A DNA stretch of 48,449 nucleotides from an uncultured Adlercreutzia sp. (lineage in GTDB: Bacteria; Actinomycetota; Coriobacteriia; Coriobacteriales; Eggerthellaceae). The notes below the pieces were generated by a model. It ran no database searches. It had not been told where the DNA came from and saw only the letters and a program-made list of their open reading frames with translations. The stretch covers positions 1-48,449 of the forward strand of contig CAJUFS010000014.1 of the NCBI GenBank assembly GCA_910585575.1, written 5' to 3'. The position numbers and the translations under genes were made by a program. Below are positions 8,865-16,339 of the stretch, in pieces (the stretch's first letter is position 1; every line of letters begins with the position of its first letter).

Positions 8865-11512
8865 TTGCCATCACCGCCTTGGGGTCGTCGCTCCTCGGAG
8901 CCACCAGGCTCTTCTGCCGCTGAAGAACCCAGCTGCCGCTTGGCTTCGGCCTGAAGGTCGTCGGGGCTGAGGTTCGCCAGGGCCAGCTGGTGGGTGAGGC
9001 TGGTATTGAGGTAGCTGATGACAATGAGGTAGGCGTCCACCACGATAATGCCGATGACCATGGCCACCAGCATCTCTACGCGGACGTCCACGTCGGCGTG
9101 CACCAGCACCATGATCAGGAACGTGACAAGGGGCTGGGCGAACAGCGCCACCCAGCCGATGCGCACCAGCCGCGGGTAGTTCTTCTGGAAGCGGGCGGCG
9201 CGTCGGGCGAGGGCGGCGCGGAAGCCTTCCGCGTTGAGCAGCGCCTTCATAAGGGTACGCGTCCGGTAGCGCAGGGTGCCTCCCTGGGCGGCTTGCCGCG
9301 CGCTGGTGGTAACAGGCTCGGCTTGGAACAGGTCGGTAGCGCCCAGCTTCTCGTCGAACATGAGGTTCAGGTTGAAGTCGGCGCGCCCCACGCCCAGGCC
9401 GATGAAAAAGCCCAGGGGCACGAAGAGCAAGCCCAGGCACAGCATGTCCTTCAGATAGTTCATGCCGTAGAAGCCGCCGATGGCCTCGCGCATGGCGTCA
9501 ATGGAGTAGGTGAAGGGCAGCAGGGGATGGATGGCCTGGAAGAACGCCGGCATCATCTCAATGGGGAACATGCCCGAGCTGCCGGGAATCTGCATGATAA
9601 GCAGAATGACGGCGATGGCCTTCCCGATGTGCCGCGAGGCATAGGCCAGGGCGTACATGAGGTTCACGTCCACGAAGACGGTAAGGAGCCCGGCCCCGAT
9701 GAATGCCGCGGGGTTTTCGCACTGGATGCCCATGAGCAGGTCGCCAGCGCAGCAAATGAAGCCCTGGGCCAGGCCGATGGTCACGTAGAAGAGCCAGCGT
9801 CCGAGGTAGGCCTGAGTGGGGGTGAACTTCGGCAGCCCCGTCGGGTCGACGCGCAAGCGCACGATGGCCATGAGGATGAAACCGGCTACCCAGAGGGCCA
9901 GGTTGGTGAAGAAGGGAGCCACGCCGCTGCCGTAGTTCTTGACGGGGTAGACGGGCACGGTCTTCAGCGCGACGGGGGCGGCCATGAACGATCCGATGTC
10001 GTCGGGGTTCGCCTTCAAATAGGAAGCCAAGTCTTTCACCGTGGAGGAATCTTGCAGGGCGGTGAGATCCTTCAGCGTATGGTCGAGGCTTTCCTCCATG
10101 GACGTGAGCGAGGTGGCCGTGGTGCCCAGGGAGTCCTCGGCGGTGCCCAGCGTGCCGTCCAGCTCCTGGAGCAGCGTGTGCGCCTGGGAAAGGGCCGGCT
10201 TGAGCCCGGTGAGCGCGCCTTGCAGGGTGCCGCAGGCTTCCACGAGGTCGTCGAGGCTTGCGGAGAGGGACGGCAGCACCGAGGACTGGAAGCTCTTGGC
10301 GGTATCCTGCAGCGAGGCAGCGCCTTTCTGGGCTGCCTGGTCGAGGGCCGTGGCCTCCTGGCCCAGGGCGGTGTTGGTGGCATCAAGGGAATCGGCCAGG
10401 GACGCAAGGGCGCTGACGGTCTTCTCCAGGTCTTTTCCGTCCGTCTGAGCTTGGGCCAGGGCGTCGGCCACGCTGGGGTTGGCGTCGGCTTCGGACGCCA
10501 GGGACGCAACCAGCTTCTCGTTGGCCGCCAGCAGGGCCTGCGCCTCTTGGAGGGACGCCTTGGTCTGACTTTCCGCTTGCGTTACGGCGCCCGTCACGGT
10601 GCCCAGGGCCTGCTGGGCGCCGGTGGCGGCGGCACTTAGCTTGAGGGCGCCGTCGACGGCGTTCTTCGCCAGCGAGGTGCCGTAGGTGTCGGCCGCCTTC
10701 CGCGTTTCGGCCAGCAAATCCTTCGATTCGCCGATGGCTTCAAGGAGGTGCGGCACGTCGTCTTGGAGCCCCGCCACGGTTTCAGCGGCGTGGCCCACGG
10801 AGCGCCGCGCCTCCTTCACGGTATCTTGCAGGGAGGTGAGGGCGGCTTCTGTGTCGATCACGGTGCTATGAGCGGTTTTCAGCCCCGCAGTCAGGCTGCG
10901 CTCCGACTCGTCGCCTTTCTGCTCCGCGTAGGAGCCAGCCGCTTGAGTGGTGTCCACCACTTTCTCGGCGACGGTTTCCACGAAGTTCTCGTCGATGGCC
11001 TTCTGCACGGCCTGGGCTCCCGCGTCGGTGACTTTCGGGGCGATGGACGAGGGCTTCTCGTTGACGTAGTAATCAAGGGACGGCTGGGTGAAGTGCCCTG
11101 TGAAGACGCTGGCGAAGTCTTCGCTGAAGTTCTCGGGAATGACGAGGGCCGCCCAGTAGCGCCCTTCGTAGACGCCGTTGATGGCGCTTTCTTTATCGGT
11201 GAATTCCCAGCCCAGCTCATGGTTGTCCTTCAGCTGGTCGACCACCTGGGCGCCTACGTCGAGCTTGCCGGCCACGGCGCTGTCATCGCCTTTGTCGTCA
11301 TTGGCCACGGCCACCTTCATGGAGGCCGTGTTGTTGTAGGGATCCCAGTTGGCCGCCACCACGTACCAGGCGTAGGCCGAGGGAATGACCGCCATGCCCA
11401 GCACCACGACGAGGGCAATGGGGTTGCGCAGCACGCGTTTCACGTCCCGGAGGAAAATGGCGAAGATGACGCCGAGATATGCCTTTGCTCGCTTGAACAC
11501 CGCCTGCTGCAT
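8861..11512 (-). CDS. YhgE/Pip-type membrane protein with an extra C-terminal membrane domain (first of a pair)
   Basis: The product is 883 aa from the ATG at 11512; the ribosome binding site is weak. The domain order matches its downstream partner: an N-terminal helix, the signature WDPYNNTASMKVAVANDDKG, a long periplasm-like coiled coil (about 190-560), and a C-terminal bundle of about six helices. It then carries about 170 extra residues with two more helices (around VRIGWVALFAQPLVTFLIMV and VAMVIGIIVVDAYLIVIS) and a charged cytoplasmic tail. The two paralogues overlap by four bases, which suggests a heteromeric complex, by inference. The reading frame is intact. The function of the family in Actinomycetota is not established. 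Confidence 0.88.
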   Translation of the reverse strand: MQQAVFKRAKAYLGVIFAIFLRDVKRVLRNPIALVVVLGMAVIPSAYAWYVVAANWDPYNNTASMKVAVANDDKGDDSAVAGKLDVGAQVVDQLKDNHELGWEFTDKESAINGVYEGRYWAALVIPENFSEDFASVFTGHFTQPSLDYYVNEKPSSIAPKVTDAGAQAVQKAIDENFVETVAEKVVDTTQAAGSYAEQKGDESERSLTAGLKTAHSTVIDTEAALTSLQDTVKEARRSVGHAAETVAGLQDDVPHLLEAIGESKDLLAETRKAADTYGTSLAKNAVDGALKLSAAATGAQQALGTVTGAVTQAESQTKASLQEAQALLAANEKLVASLASEADANPSVADALAQAQTDGKDLEKTVSALASLADSLDATNTALGQEATALDQAAQKGAASLQDTAKSFQSSVLPSLSASLDDLVEACGTLQGALTGLKPALSQAHTLLQELDGTLGTAEDSLGTTATSLTSMEESLDHTLKDLTALQDSSTVKDLASYLKANPDDIGSFMAAPVALKTVPVYPVKNYGSGVAPFFTNLALWVAGFILMAIVRLRVDPTGLPKFTPTQAYLGRWLFYVTIGLAQGFICCAGDLLMGIQCENPAAFIGAGLLTVFVDVNLMYALAYASRHIGKAIAVILLIMQIPGSSGMFPIEMMPAFFQAIHPLLPFTYSIDAMREAIGGFYGMNYLKDMLCLGLLFVPLGFFIGLGVGRADFNLNLMFDEKLGATDLFQAEPVTTSARQAAQGGTLRYRTRTLMKALLNAEGFRAALARRAARFQKNYPRLVRIGWVALFAQPLVTFLIMVLVHADVDVRVEMLVAMVIGIIVVDAYLIVISYLNTSLTHQLALANLSPDDLQAEAKRQLGSSAAEEPGGSEERRPQGGDGK

Positions 11513-11656
11513 CCCATTTGGCTCGCTGCTGCCTTCTGCGAAAAATTATCCCAAAGCTCAGCGAAGGAGCAGACAGCGCGGGCGCTTTGTCAACGCCCCG
11601 TGGCCTGGCGTTCAGGGGAAGGGAACGAGGGGCGTGGACCGCGCCGACGGAAGCGG

Positions 11657-12772
11657 CTAGGCGGCTTCATAGATGAGAGCGCCGTTGTCGTCTTGGTTAC
11701 GTTGCGCGCGGCCCGTGTCCACGAGATAGTCCAGGTAGCCGAAGAGCGTGGCCACGCGCCGCGCCCGCACGCCACGGGGCTGGCCGGCGAAGCCGCCCGG
11801 GCGCGCGGTGTCGTAGGCAGTGGTGACGGCGTGGACCGTGGCAGGCCCTTGCGCCTGCAGGATGGCCATGGTTTTGTCCAAGGGGCGCTGGTGGGTGGCT
11901 ACGATGCGGTCGATCAGGCGGTTGATGGCGTCGGAGCCGATGAGCGCCTCGTGGTGGCTGAGCAGCGCGCGCTGCAGCCCAAGGCCGCGCAGGGCGGTCA
12001 TGCTTCCCAGATAGTTGGCCAGCAAGTGCTGATCGGGCTGCAGCTGCATGACGCCGGGCGCGCCGAGGATGAGGTGATCGCCGGCGAAGAGAACGCCGCG
12101 CTCGCGGTCGAGCAGGCAACGGTGCTCGGCCGTGTGACCCGGCGTTTCGATCACTTCCAAATGCCAACTGGCGCGGTCGAAGGCTGCCCCGTCGTTGACG
12201 GGATGGACGGCGGGCGATTCCTCGAAGAGCGGATTGCCCTCGCCCAGCAGGAAGGCAACGAATTCGTCGAGCTCCTCATCGCCCGCGGCGCGGGCGCCGG
12301 TGACGGTAAGGAACTGCTGGATGGCGGCCGGGTCGAAGGGCCGGCACGAACCGCGGTGCACGCGCTGCGCGCCCTGGTGCAGGACGTAGGGCACGTTGCC
12401 CGCGTGGTCATCGTGGAGATGGGTGAGGAACACCTCGGTGTTTTCCCAGGTGCCACCCGTTGCCCGAGCCAGGTCGTCGAGGAAGTCCATGCCACACAAG
12501 TCGTAGTGGCCGGTGTCTACCAGAAGCCCTCCGTCGTGGGGGTTGCCCACGGCGTAAAGATCGACGCGATCGCAGAAATGGAAGCCTTCCAAGGCAAAGG
12601 CCGTATGGTAGAGCCCGGGCAGCTCCTCGACGGCCTCGACCAGAGGCGTGGCCGTCACCTGGGGATAACGCACGGGCACCTGATGGACGGCGCCGAGCCG
12701 ATCGACATAGGAGCGCGTTTCCCCCGCGTGGGGCTGGTCGAGCCAGGGGATGAGACTGCTGGGTGTGTCCAT
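11657..12772 (-). CDS. MBL-fold metallo-hydrolase (glyoxalase II/lactonase-like)
   Basis: The product is 371 aa from the ATG at 12772, preceded by AAGGA. The metal-binding signature THLHDDHAGN is present, with H118, H120, D122 and H123. Further metal ligands are expected at the histidine in ETPGHTAEH and the aspartate in VLFAGDHLI. The family hydrolyses thioesters, lactones, phosphodiesters or beta-lactams. The length and the long C-terminal helical region (LLSHHEALIGSDAINRLIDR) resemble the glyoxalase II-like hydrolases that end in a helical lid. No signal peptide is present, so it is cytoplasmic. The stop is 144 bp from the YhgE gene start on the same strand, so the two may be co-transcribed. 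The substrate is unknown. Confidence 0.88.
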   Translation of the reverse strand: MDTPSSLIPWLDQPHAGETRSYVDRLGAVHQVPVRYPQVTATPLVEAVEELPGLYHTAFALEGFHFCDRVDLYAVGNPHDGGLLVDTGHYDLCGMDFLDDLARATGGTWENTEVFLTHLHDDHAGNVPYVLHQGAQRVHRGSCRPFDPAAIQQFLTVTGARAAGDEELDEFVAFLLGEGNPLFEESPAVHPVNDGAAFDRASWHLEVIETPGHTAEHRCLLDRERGVLFAGDHLILGAPGVMQLQPDQHLLANYLGSMTALRGLGLQRALLSHHEALIGSDAINRLIDRIVATHQRPLDKTMAILQAQGPATVHAVTTAYDTARPGGFAGQPRGVRARRVATLFGYLDYLVDTGRAQRNQDDNGALIYEAA

Positions 12773-12835
12773 GGAATCCTTGGTTTACGGTAGCTTTGTG
12801 GGAAGCCGATGAAGCAACGGTGACACCTATTTTGC

Positions 12836-12867
12836 GCCTCTGGTCGAACAGAGGCAATGGCTATAAT
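12836..12867 (+). promoter_or_regulatory. Hairpin/operator-like repeat plus perfect -10 box upstream of the acidic-protein gene
   Basis: A 7-bp inverted repeat GCCTCTG/CAGAGGC (12836-12842, 12849-12855) sits directly before TATAAT (12862-12867), about 60 bp upstream of the next ATG. No good -35 hexamer is visible at 16-18 bp. The repeat covers the -35 position, which suggests regulated transcription. Confidence 0.5.
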
Positions 12868-12925
12868 GGACGAACTGCCCCTTGGCCTAGACTAGGGACA
12901 AACTCATGTCAGAAAGGAGGCCGTC

Positions 12926-13462
12926 ATGGCCGATCGCACCATTGAAAATGACAGCCAGGAAGTCCCCGAGATCCCCGAGGAGCTCGAGCGCGTGCTGGTG
13001 TTCTCCCTGGACGAGGCCAAGGAGAAGATCAACAACGGCGAAGACCTCATTCCCTTCACGTCCCTTATTGTGAAGGACAACCTGTTCATCGAGTCCCATC
13101 CCGGCGATTCGGCCGAGGAGTGCTTCGCGGCTGCCGAGGCCAACGTGCGCGGCGCGCGCGGAGCCGGCGCCTACGCCTTCTGCTACGACGGCTATATCGA
13201 GACCGACGACGGCGTGAAGGACGCCATCATCGCCGAGGGCGGCGAGCCGGGCGCCGATACGGGCTACGCCGTGGCCTACCTTTACACGGTTGACGAGCAG
13301 GGCACCTATAATTTCGAGTCCGAAGCAGCCTACATCGGCGAGGCCCCCAACTTCATGGAAGGCCTGAAGGAGCCGGTGGACTACGCCGACGAAGACATCG
13401 AGGAGAAGTACCTCGACATCGACGAGGCCGACATCGAGGGCGACGAGAAGCCGGCCGAGTAA
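12926..13462 (+). CDS. Acidic protein of unknown function
   Basis: The ATG at 12926 follows a strong AAAGGAGG site and gives 178 aa. I do not recognise the family. The protein is very acidic, with many Glu and Asp residues concentrated at both ends, and has no signal peptide or membrane segment. The centre (about 40-130) looks like a folded alpha/beta domain (FTSLIVKDNLFIESHPGDSA, AGAYAFCYDGYIETDDG, YAVAYLYTVDEQGTYNFES). The strong ribosome binding site and a consensus -10 box suggest high expression. The last 35 residues are almost entirely acidic and probably disordered. It is a single-gene unit transcribed away from the MBL hydrolase. Confidence 0.8.
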   Translation: MADRTIENDSQEVPEIPEELERVLVFSLDEAKEKINNGEDLIPFTSLIVKDNLFIESHPGDSAEECFAAAEANVRGARGAGAYAFCYDGYIETDDGVKDAIIAEGGEPGADTGYAVAYLYTVDEQGTYNFESEAAYIGEAPNFMEGLKEPVDYADEDIEEKYLDIDEADIEGDEKPAE

Positions 13463-13766
13463 CGAGCGCGACTGTAGCGTCGCCTTGCCGGCGGCACGCG
13501 AGGGCGCCCCGTGACGGGGTGCTGTGCCCCGCTGGTGCCCCTATGCTGGAAGGCTCGGCCCCGCGTCCCGCGGCCGGACGGTTGGGGCAGCGCCGCCCCG
13601 CACCCTGGGTGGGACAACCAGGGCTGCACCATGGCCTTAGGCTGTCGACTCCCCATCCCCAGGCCTGGAATGGCAAGACTGACGGCGCCCAGGTGTCCAT
13701 GCTGCCAAGCCGACGTCGTTGGGTCCATGCTCCCCAGCTCGTGCTGTTGGGTCGCATTGTTAAGGC
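13463..13766. other. Non-coding spacer after the acidic-protein gene
   Basis: No convincing gene is present; the frames here lack ribosome binding sites and have skewed composition. The stretch includes a small hairpin (CCCCGTGACGGGG, 13507-13519) and a degenerate direct repeat of about 29 bp around 13698-13755 (GTCCATGCTGCC... and TCCATGCTCCCC..., each ending in GTTGGG). A terminator follows at 13767, so the stretch may be transcribed as a long 3' UTR or a separate RNA. Confidence 0.5.
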
Positions 13767-13795
13767 GCGAAGCTGAAAAAGCTTCGCTCCTTTTT
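13767..13795 (+). terminator. Rho-independent terminator
   Basis: An 8-bp perfect stem GCGAAGCT/AGCTTCGC with loop GAAAA is followed by TCC and TTTTT (13791-13795). The nearest upstream + strand gene ends 304 bp earlier, so the transcript that ends here is either a long 3' UTR or an independent RNA. Confidence 0.7.
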
Positions 13796-13870
13796 GCTGG
13801 CAGCCCAAAAGCTCTGCTCCCGGTGGTCAAAAGAGCCTCGAGGCGGGGCTTTGGTTCGAAAAGCGCCGAC

Positions 13871-14014
13871 TAAGGTCGAATATCGGTCGAGGCGGGGCTT
13901 TTGCGAGCTCGAAGAAGCCGATTGGATGGAAAATGCGCCCCCGTTGGCCATCCCGTGGCCAATTAGGGCGCGCTTTCCGCGCCGAACCACCGCCTCGATC
14001 GTTTTTCGACCTTA
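13871..14014. repeat. Long nested imperfect palindrome (MITE- or REP-like)
   Basis: Outer arms of 25 nt at 13871-13895 and 13990-14014 match in inverse orientation with three mismatches. Inside lie GCGCCC/GGGCGC (13935-13940, 13966-13971) and a perfect TTGGCCA/TGGCCAA hairpin (13944-13950, 13956-13962). The 144-bp element is non-coding. Its structure suggests a non-autonomous mobile element or a structured repeat. Confidence 0.6.
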
Positions 14015-14291
14015 AAAGCCTCGAATCCCGCAAAACCTTCAACTTGGAGCTTATTTTGACCTTGGGCACGTTCGGAGGCGGCGGAACAAGCGCGAACTCA
14101 TGAGGAAATCGACGCTAGACAGGGCGGTGCTTCTGAGACGAGTAGCTTGCCGGCAAGGAAACGGCAGGCTCTGGGCAATCGCGGACTTAAGAAGAAGTCA
14201 GTTTCGGGCCGCCGCGGATCCAGAGACCAATTGGTCCTGGTCAAATGATGAGGGCGACAGCTAAGCCGAATCTGCGAAAGGTATCTTAAGG
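14015..14291. other. Gene-free spacer of lower G+C
   Basis: I see no gene, clear promoter or repeat here. By eye the base composition is less G+C-rich than the neighbouring genes. It lies between the palindromic element and the minus-strand RNA candidate. Confidence 0.4.
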
Positions 14292-14426
14292 GGAGAAAAA
14301 GAATGAGGCGGCGAAGAGGGGTACTTCGCCGCCTCGGAGGAGGGGGTAATGCGGCTTGAAGCCGCAGTCTGCTCACAAGGGGTATGAAGCAGAACGGAGC
14401 GAAGCAGGGGAACTTCGAAACTCCGT
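14292..14426 (-). ncRNA. Candidate small structured RNA on the minus strand with its own terminator
   Basis: Reading the minus strand from 14426 down, four hairpins follow almost without gaps. They are ACGGAG-CGAAG with its partner (14394-14426, one 3-nt bulge), TCTGCT/AGCAGA (14368-14393), TGCGGCTT/AAGCCGCA (14350-14366), and a 12-bp GAGGCGGCGAAG/CTTCGCCGCCTC stem (14305-14335). The last stem is followed by ATTCTTTTTCTCC, a good intrinsic terminator. A possible -10 box TAAAAT (plus positions 14434-14439) would start transcription at the first hairpin, but no -35 is clear. No minus-strand gene lies near enough to own this terminator. The RNA of about 135 nt fits no family I recognise. Confidence 0.6.
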
Positions 14427-14657
14427 GATTAGAATTTTATGACGAAGGTCATCCTTTGGGGCATTTCCCCATATAAACGGAGGGATTTCAGCGGTAGAGG
14501 GCGCTCCAACGCAGTCGAGGCTCCGCTCGCCCCGACTCAGCTTCCGCTCGCCCTGGGACGAGGTTTTCGCTGAATCGGCGGTCGCGTCCCTCTGGAAAGG
14601 TCCATCTTCCGCTAGGATGGAATCAAACATCGATCCCTCGAGCAAAGGATGGTCGTC
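14427..14657. other. Spacer upstream of the homocysteine-methyltransferase-like gene
   Basis: No gene is seen. There is a direct repeat (CTCCGCTCGCCC at about 14521 and CTTCCGCTCGCCC at about 14540). A small hairpin ATGAC/GTCAT lies near 14440-14450. The + strand promoter of the next gene is presumably here, but no clear -35/-10 pair stands out. Confidence 0.4.
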
Positions 14658-15566
14658 ATGGCGGATATCGCGCTGCGCTTCTTCAAGGACATGCTGGTTC
14701 TCTCCTCTCCCGTGGCCGGTGCGCTGCGCCGCCATGGCGTGGAGGGAGAGCGCGAACAGATGCTGGCGCTTCTGCTCGAGCCCGAAACCATCGAGGAGGC
14801 CTATCGTCTGGAGGCGGTGGCTGGCCCCCAGTGCTTTGTTGCCGACACGGCCGAGTTGACCCCGGCCCGTTTGGCGGCTCTGGGTATGGACGGCCGCGGC
14901 GAGCAATTGGCGGCCACGGCCTTGGAGGCGGTGGAGTCCTTCACGCCCCAACACGTGCTGGTGGAGTTGGGGCCGTGCGGGCTGCCGCTCGATCCGTCGT
15001 CGAAGAGCTCCCTGGTTGAGAACCGCGATCAATACGCGCGGGCTGCCCAGCTGTTCGAGGGGCGCACCTTCGATGCGTTCTTCTTGAATGGCTTCACCAC
15101 CTGCGGTGATTTGAAGTGCGCGCTGATGGGTGTGCGCAAGGTAAGCGATGCGCCCATCTTCGCCTCTGTCGATATCCAGGAAGACGGCATGCTGGCCTCT
15201 GGCCGCGGCACGCTGCGTGAGGCGGTGGAGGTCATGGCCGAGTTCGGCGCCGCGGTGGCGGGTTTCGCCACGACGGCGCGTCCCGCAGTGGCGGCCGAGC
15301 GTGCGGCCGAGGCGCGCGAGGCGCTTGAGGCCATGGGCGCCGACTTGTGCTTGCTGGTGTCGCTGGTGGTAAAGGAACGCGATGCGCGTCAGCAGGCTCC
15401 TACCGATGCGAACCCCTACTATTGCGCCGACACCATGACCGGGGCAGCTACGGTGCTCCGTGGCGCCGGCGTCCAGTTCCTCCGTGCCGCCGGAGACGCC
15501 ACGCCTGCCTACACCGGCGTGCTTGCTGTCACCGTGGCGGGTCAGGACGTGGTCACGGGCCACTAG
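14658..15566 (+). CDS. Homocysteine S-methyltransferase-like protein lacking the zinc-binding cysteines
   Basis: The ATG at 14658 follows AAAGGA at 8-nt spacing and gives 302 aa; an ATG at 14649 overlaps that site. The overall pattern is that of the homocysteine S-methyltransferase (MmuM/MetH N-terminal) barrel: LVLSSPVAGALRRHG at the start, LLLEPETIEEAYRLEAVAG, and VLVELGPCGLPLDP in the middle. In active enzymes zinc is bound by one cysteine after strand 6 (GxNC) and a Cys-Cys pair (GGCCGTTP). The corresponding segments here read GAAVAGFATTARPAV and RAAGDATPAYTGVLAV, with no cysteine at any of the three places. It is therefore probably not a zinc-dependent methyltransferase. It could be a pseudoenzyme or could use another chemistry. 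It stands alone between two long spacers. Confidence 0.75.
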   Translation: MADIALRFFKDMLVLSSPVAGALRRHGVEGEREQMLALLLEPETIEEAYRLEAVAGPQCFVADTAELTPARLAALGMDGRGEQLAATALEAVESFTPQHVLVELGPCGLPLDPSSKSSLVENRDQYARAAQLFEGRTFDAFFLNGFTTCGDLKCALMGVRKVSDAPIFASVDIQEDGMLASGRGTLREAVEVMAEFGAAVAGFATTARPAVAAERAAEAREALEAMGADLCLLVSLVVKERDARQQAPTDANPYYCADTMTGAATVLRGAGVQFLRAAGDATPAYTGVLAVTVAGQDVVTGH

Positions 15567-15601
15567 CGCTTTCGGCTTCGGCTCGTTCCGCCGCATTCCG
15601 G

Positions 15602-15776
15602 CTTCCAGGAATGGGCGGTTTGGTTCCCCCGTGCTTTAGGTTCCAGGATCGCGCTGTTTGGTTCCCTTTGGACAGTCAAAATCGGAGTCTTTGGTAGCGG
15701 GTGGCCGCAAAAGGCCAGGTCGCGTCTTGGCCGATTCGAAGAAGCAGGTACCAAAGCGGGCCTTTCTGGAACTTCC
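15602..15776. repeat. Dispersed palindromic repeat, copy A
   Basis: Two tandem left-arm copies (15602-15628 and 15640-15666, pattern TTCCAGGA...TTTGGTTCCC) precede a 49-bp core (15675-15723, GTCAAAA...AAGGCCAGGTCGC). An inverted right arm follows at about 15748-15774 (GTACCAAAG...TTCTGGAACT). The core is 37/49 identical to that of the copy at 39633-39766. It is non-coding and may be a MITE-like element. Confidence 0.65.
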
Positions 15777-15802
15777 GACGTTGGGGCCTGCCTTGTCCCT
15801 CC

Positions 15803-15961
15803 GCGCGGGGCGCGTCGGCGTCCCTGCGGGCACGCGCCGCTCCGCTGGCTCGCTTCGCTCGGGCGCTACGCTCCTTCATGCTTTTAACGGGGCGAGCTGC
15901 GCTCGCTTTTTGTTGATCAGTGTTCAGACGGTGCCCTCCGGGACGCCGACGCGCCCCGCGC
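15803..15961. repeat. Long inverted repeat with about 31-bp arms
   Basis: Positions 15803-15833 pair with 15931-15961. The outer 22 bp are perfect (core GGGGCGCGTCGGCGTCCC) and only three mismatches occur in 31. The 97-bp interior includes a hairpin followed by TTTTT at 15892-15911. A short stretch of the interior, GCGCCGCTCCGCTGGCTCG, recurs with one change near 39605. It is non-coding. Confidence 0.65.
15892..15911 (+). terminator. Terminator-like hairpin inside the inverted repeat
   Basis: A 6-bp stem GCGAGC/GCTCGC with loop TGC is followed by TTTTT. It lies 325 bp after the nearest + strand stop codon and may be part of the repeat element rather than of a gene. Confidence 0.45.
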
Positions 15962-16115
15962 TGCTCGTTGAGGATAGTGGAGGTTTGATGGGCTCTTCGC
16001 GCCGCGCCCCGCGCTGCTTGCCGGAGGCACTGTAGGTCCGCTTTCCGTCCCTCGTTTCCCGTTTGCGAGAAAAAGTTTTGGAGTTTTTCGGCGCGTAAAA
16101 ACACATCTTGTTCGA

Positions 16116-16144
16116 TTGCAACCGAACACCTCTCCGAGTACTAT
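16116..16144 (+). promoter_or_regulatory. Promoter of nrdD
   Basis: TTGCAA (16116-16121) and TACTAT (16139-16144) are separated by 17 bp. The -10 box overlaps the first NrdR box, so bound NrdR would block RNA polymerase. The predicted leader is about 190 nt long. Confidence 0.65.
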
Positions 16145-16184
16145 ATATATCCGCCAAGTGAAGCACAAACACAATATATTGTGT
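16138..16184 (+). promoter_or_regulatory. Tandem NrdR boxes upstream of nrdD
   Basis: ACACAATATATTGTGT (16169-16184) matches the NrdR palindrome consensus. A second, weaker box centred on CTATATATAT (16141-16150) lies upstream. The two centres are 31 bp apart, three helical turns, which is the usual arrangement for NrdR, the ATP-cone repressor of ribonucleotide reductase genes. nrdR itself is not in the window. Confidence 0.85.
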
Positions 16185-16260
16185 GACACTTGGTTAATAA
16201 CCCGGTGGAAAGAATGCGGGAAAAGTATTCGGAAACACGGGTTTACCCCCCAAGTAATTG

Positions 16261-16297
16261 AGAAGTGCGGCAATGGGGAAAACATCGCCGCACTTCT
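16261..16297 (+). promoter_or_regulatory. Leader hairpin upstream of nrdD
   Basis: A perfect 11-bp stem AGAAGTGCGGC/GCCGCACTTCT (16261-16271, 16287-16297) with a 15-nt loop sits in the nrdD leader, 42 bp before the start codon. No T-run follows, so it is not an obvious terminator. It may stabilise the mRNA or regulate translation. Confidence 0.45.
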
Positions 16298-16339
16298 GCA
16301 TGTTGTGGTTCGGTTTCGAAAGAAAGGACTTTGGTCACT

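Noticed and set aside
10748..12793. Open + strand frame of about 681 codons
   Set aside because: It is antisense to the YhgE and MBL genes, and the product has His/Gly/Val-rich skew typical of a shadow frame. No ribosome binding site is present.
13697..13756. Possible CRISPR-like repeat
   Set aside because: Only two degenerate units of about 29 bp occur, without distinct spacers.
13511..13873. Short open frames in the spacer after the acidic-protein gene
   Set aside because: They have no ribosome binding sites and Pro/Arg-rich products, and they cross a terminator.
14373..15596. Open minus-strand frame of 407 codons
   Set aside because: It is antisense to the methyltransferase-like gene, has a His/Arg-rich product without motifs, and runs into the small-RNA terminator region.
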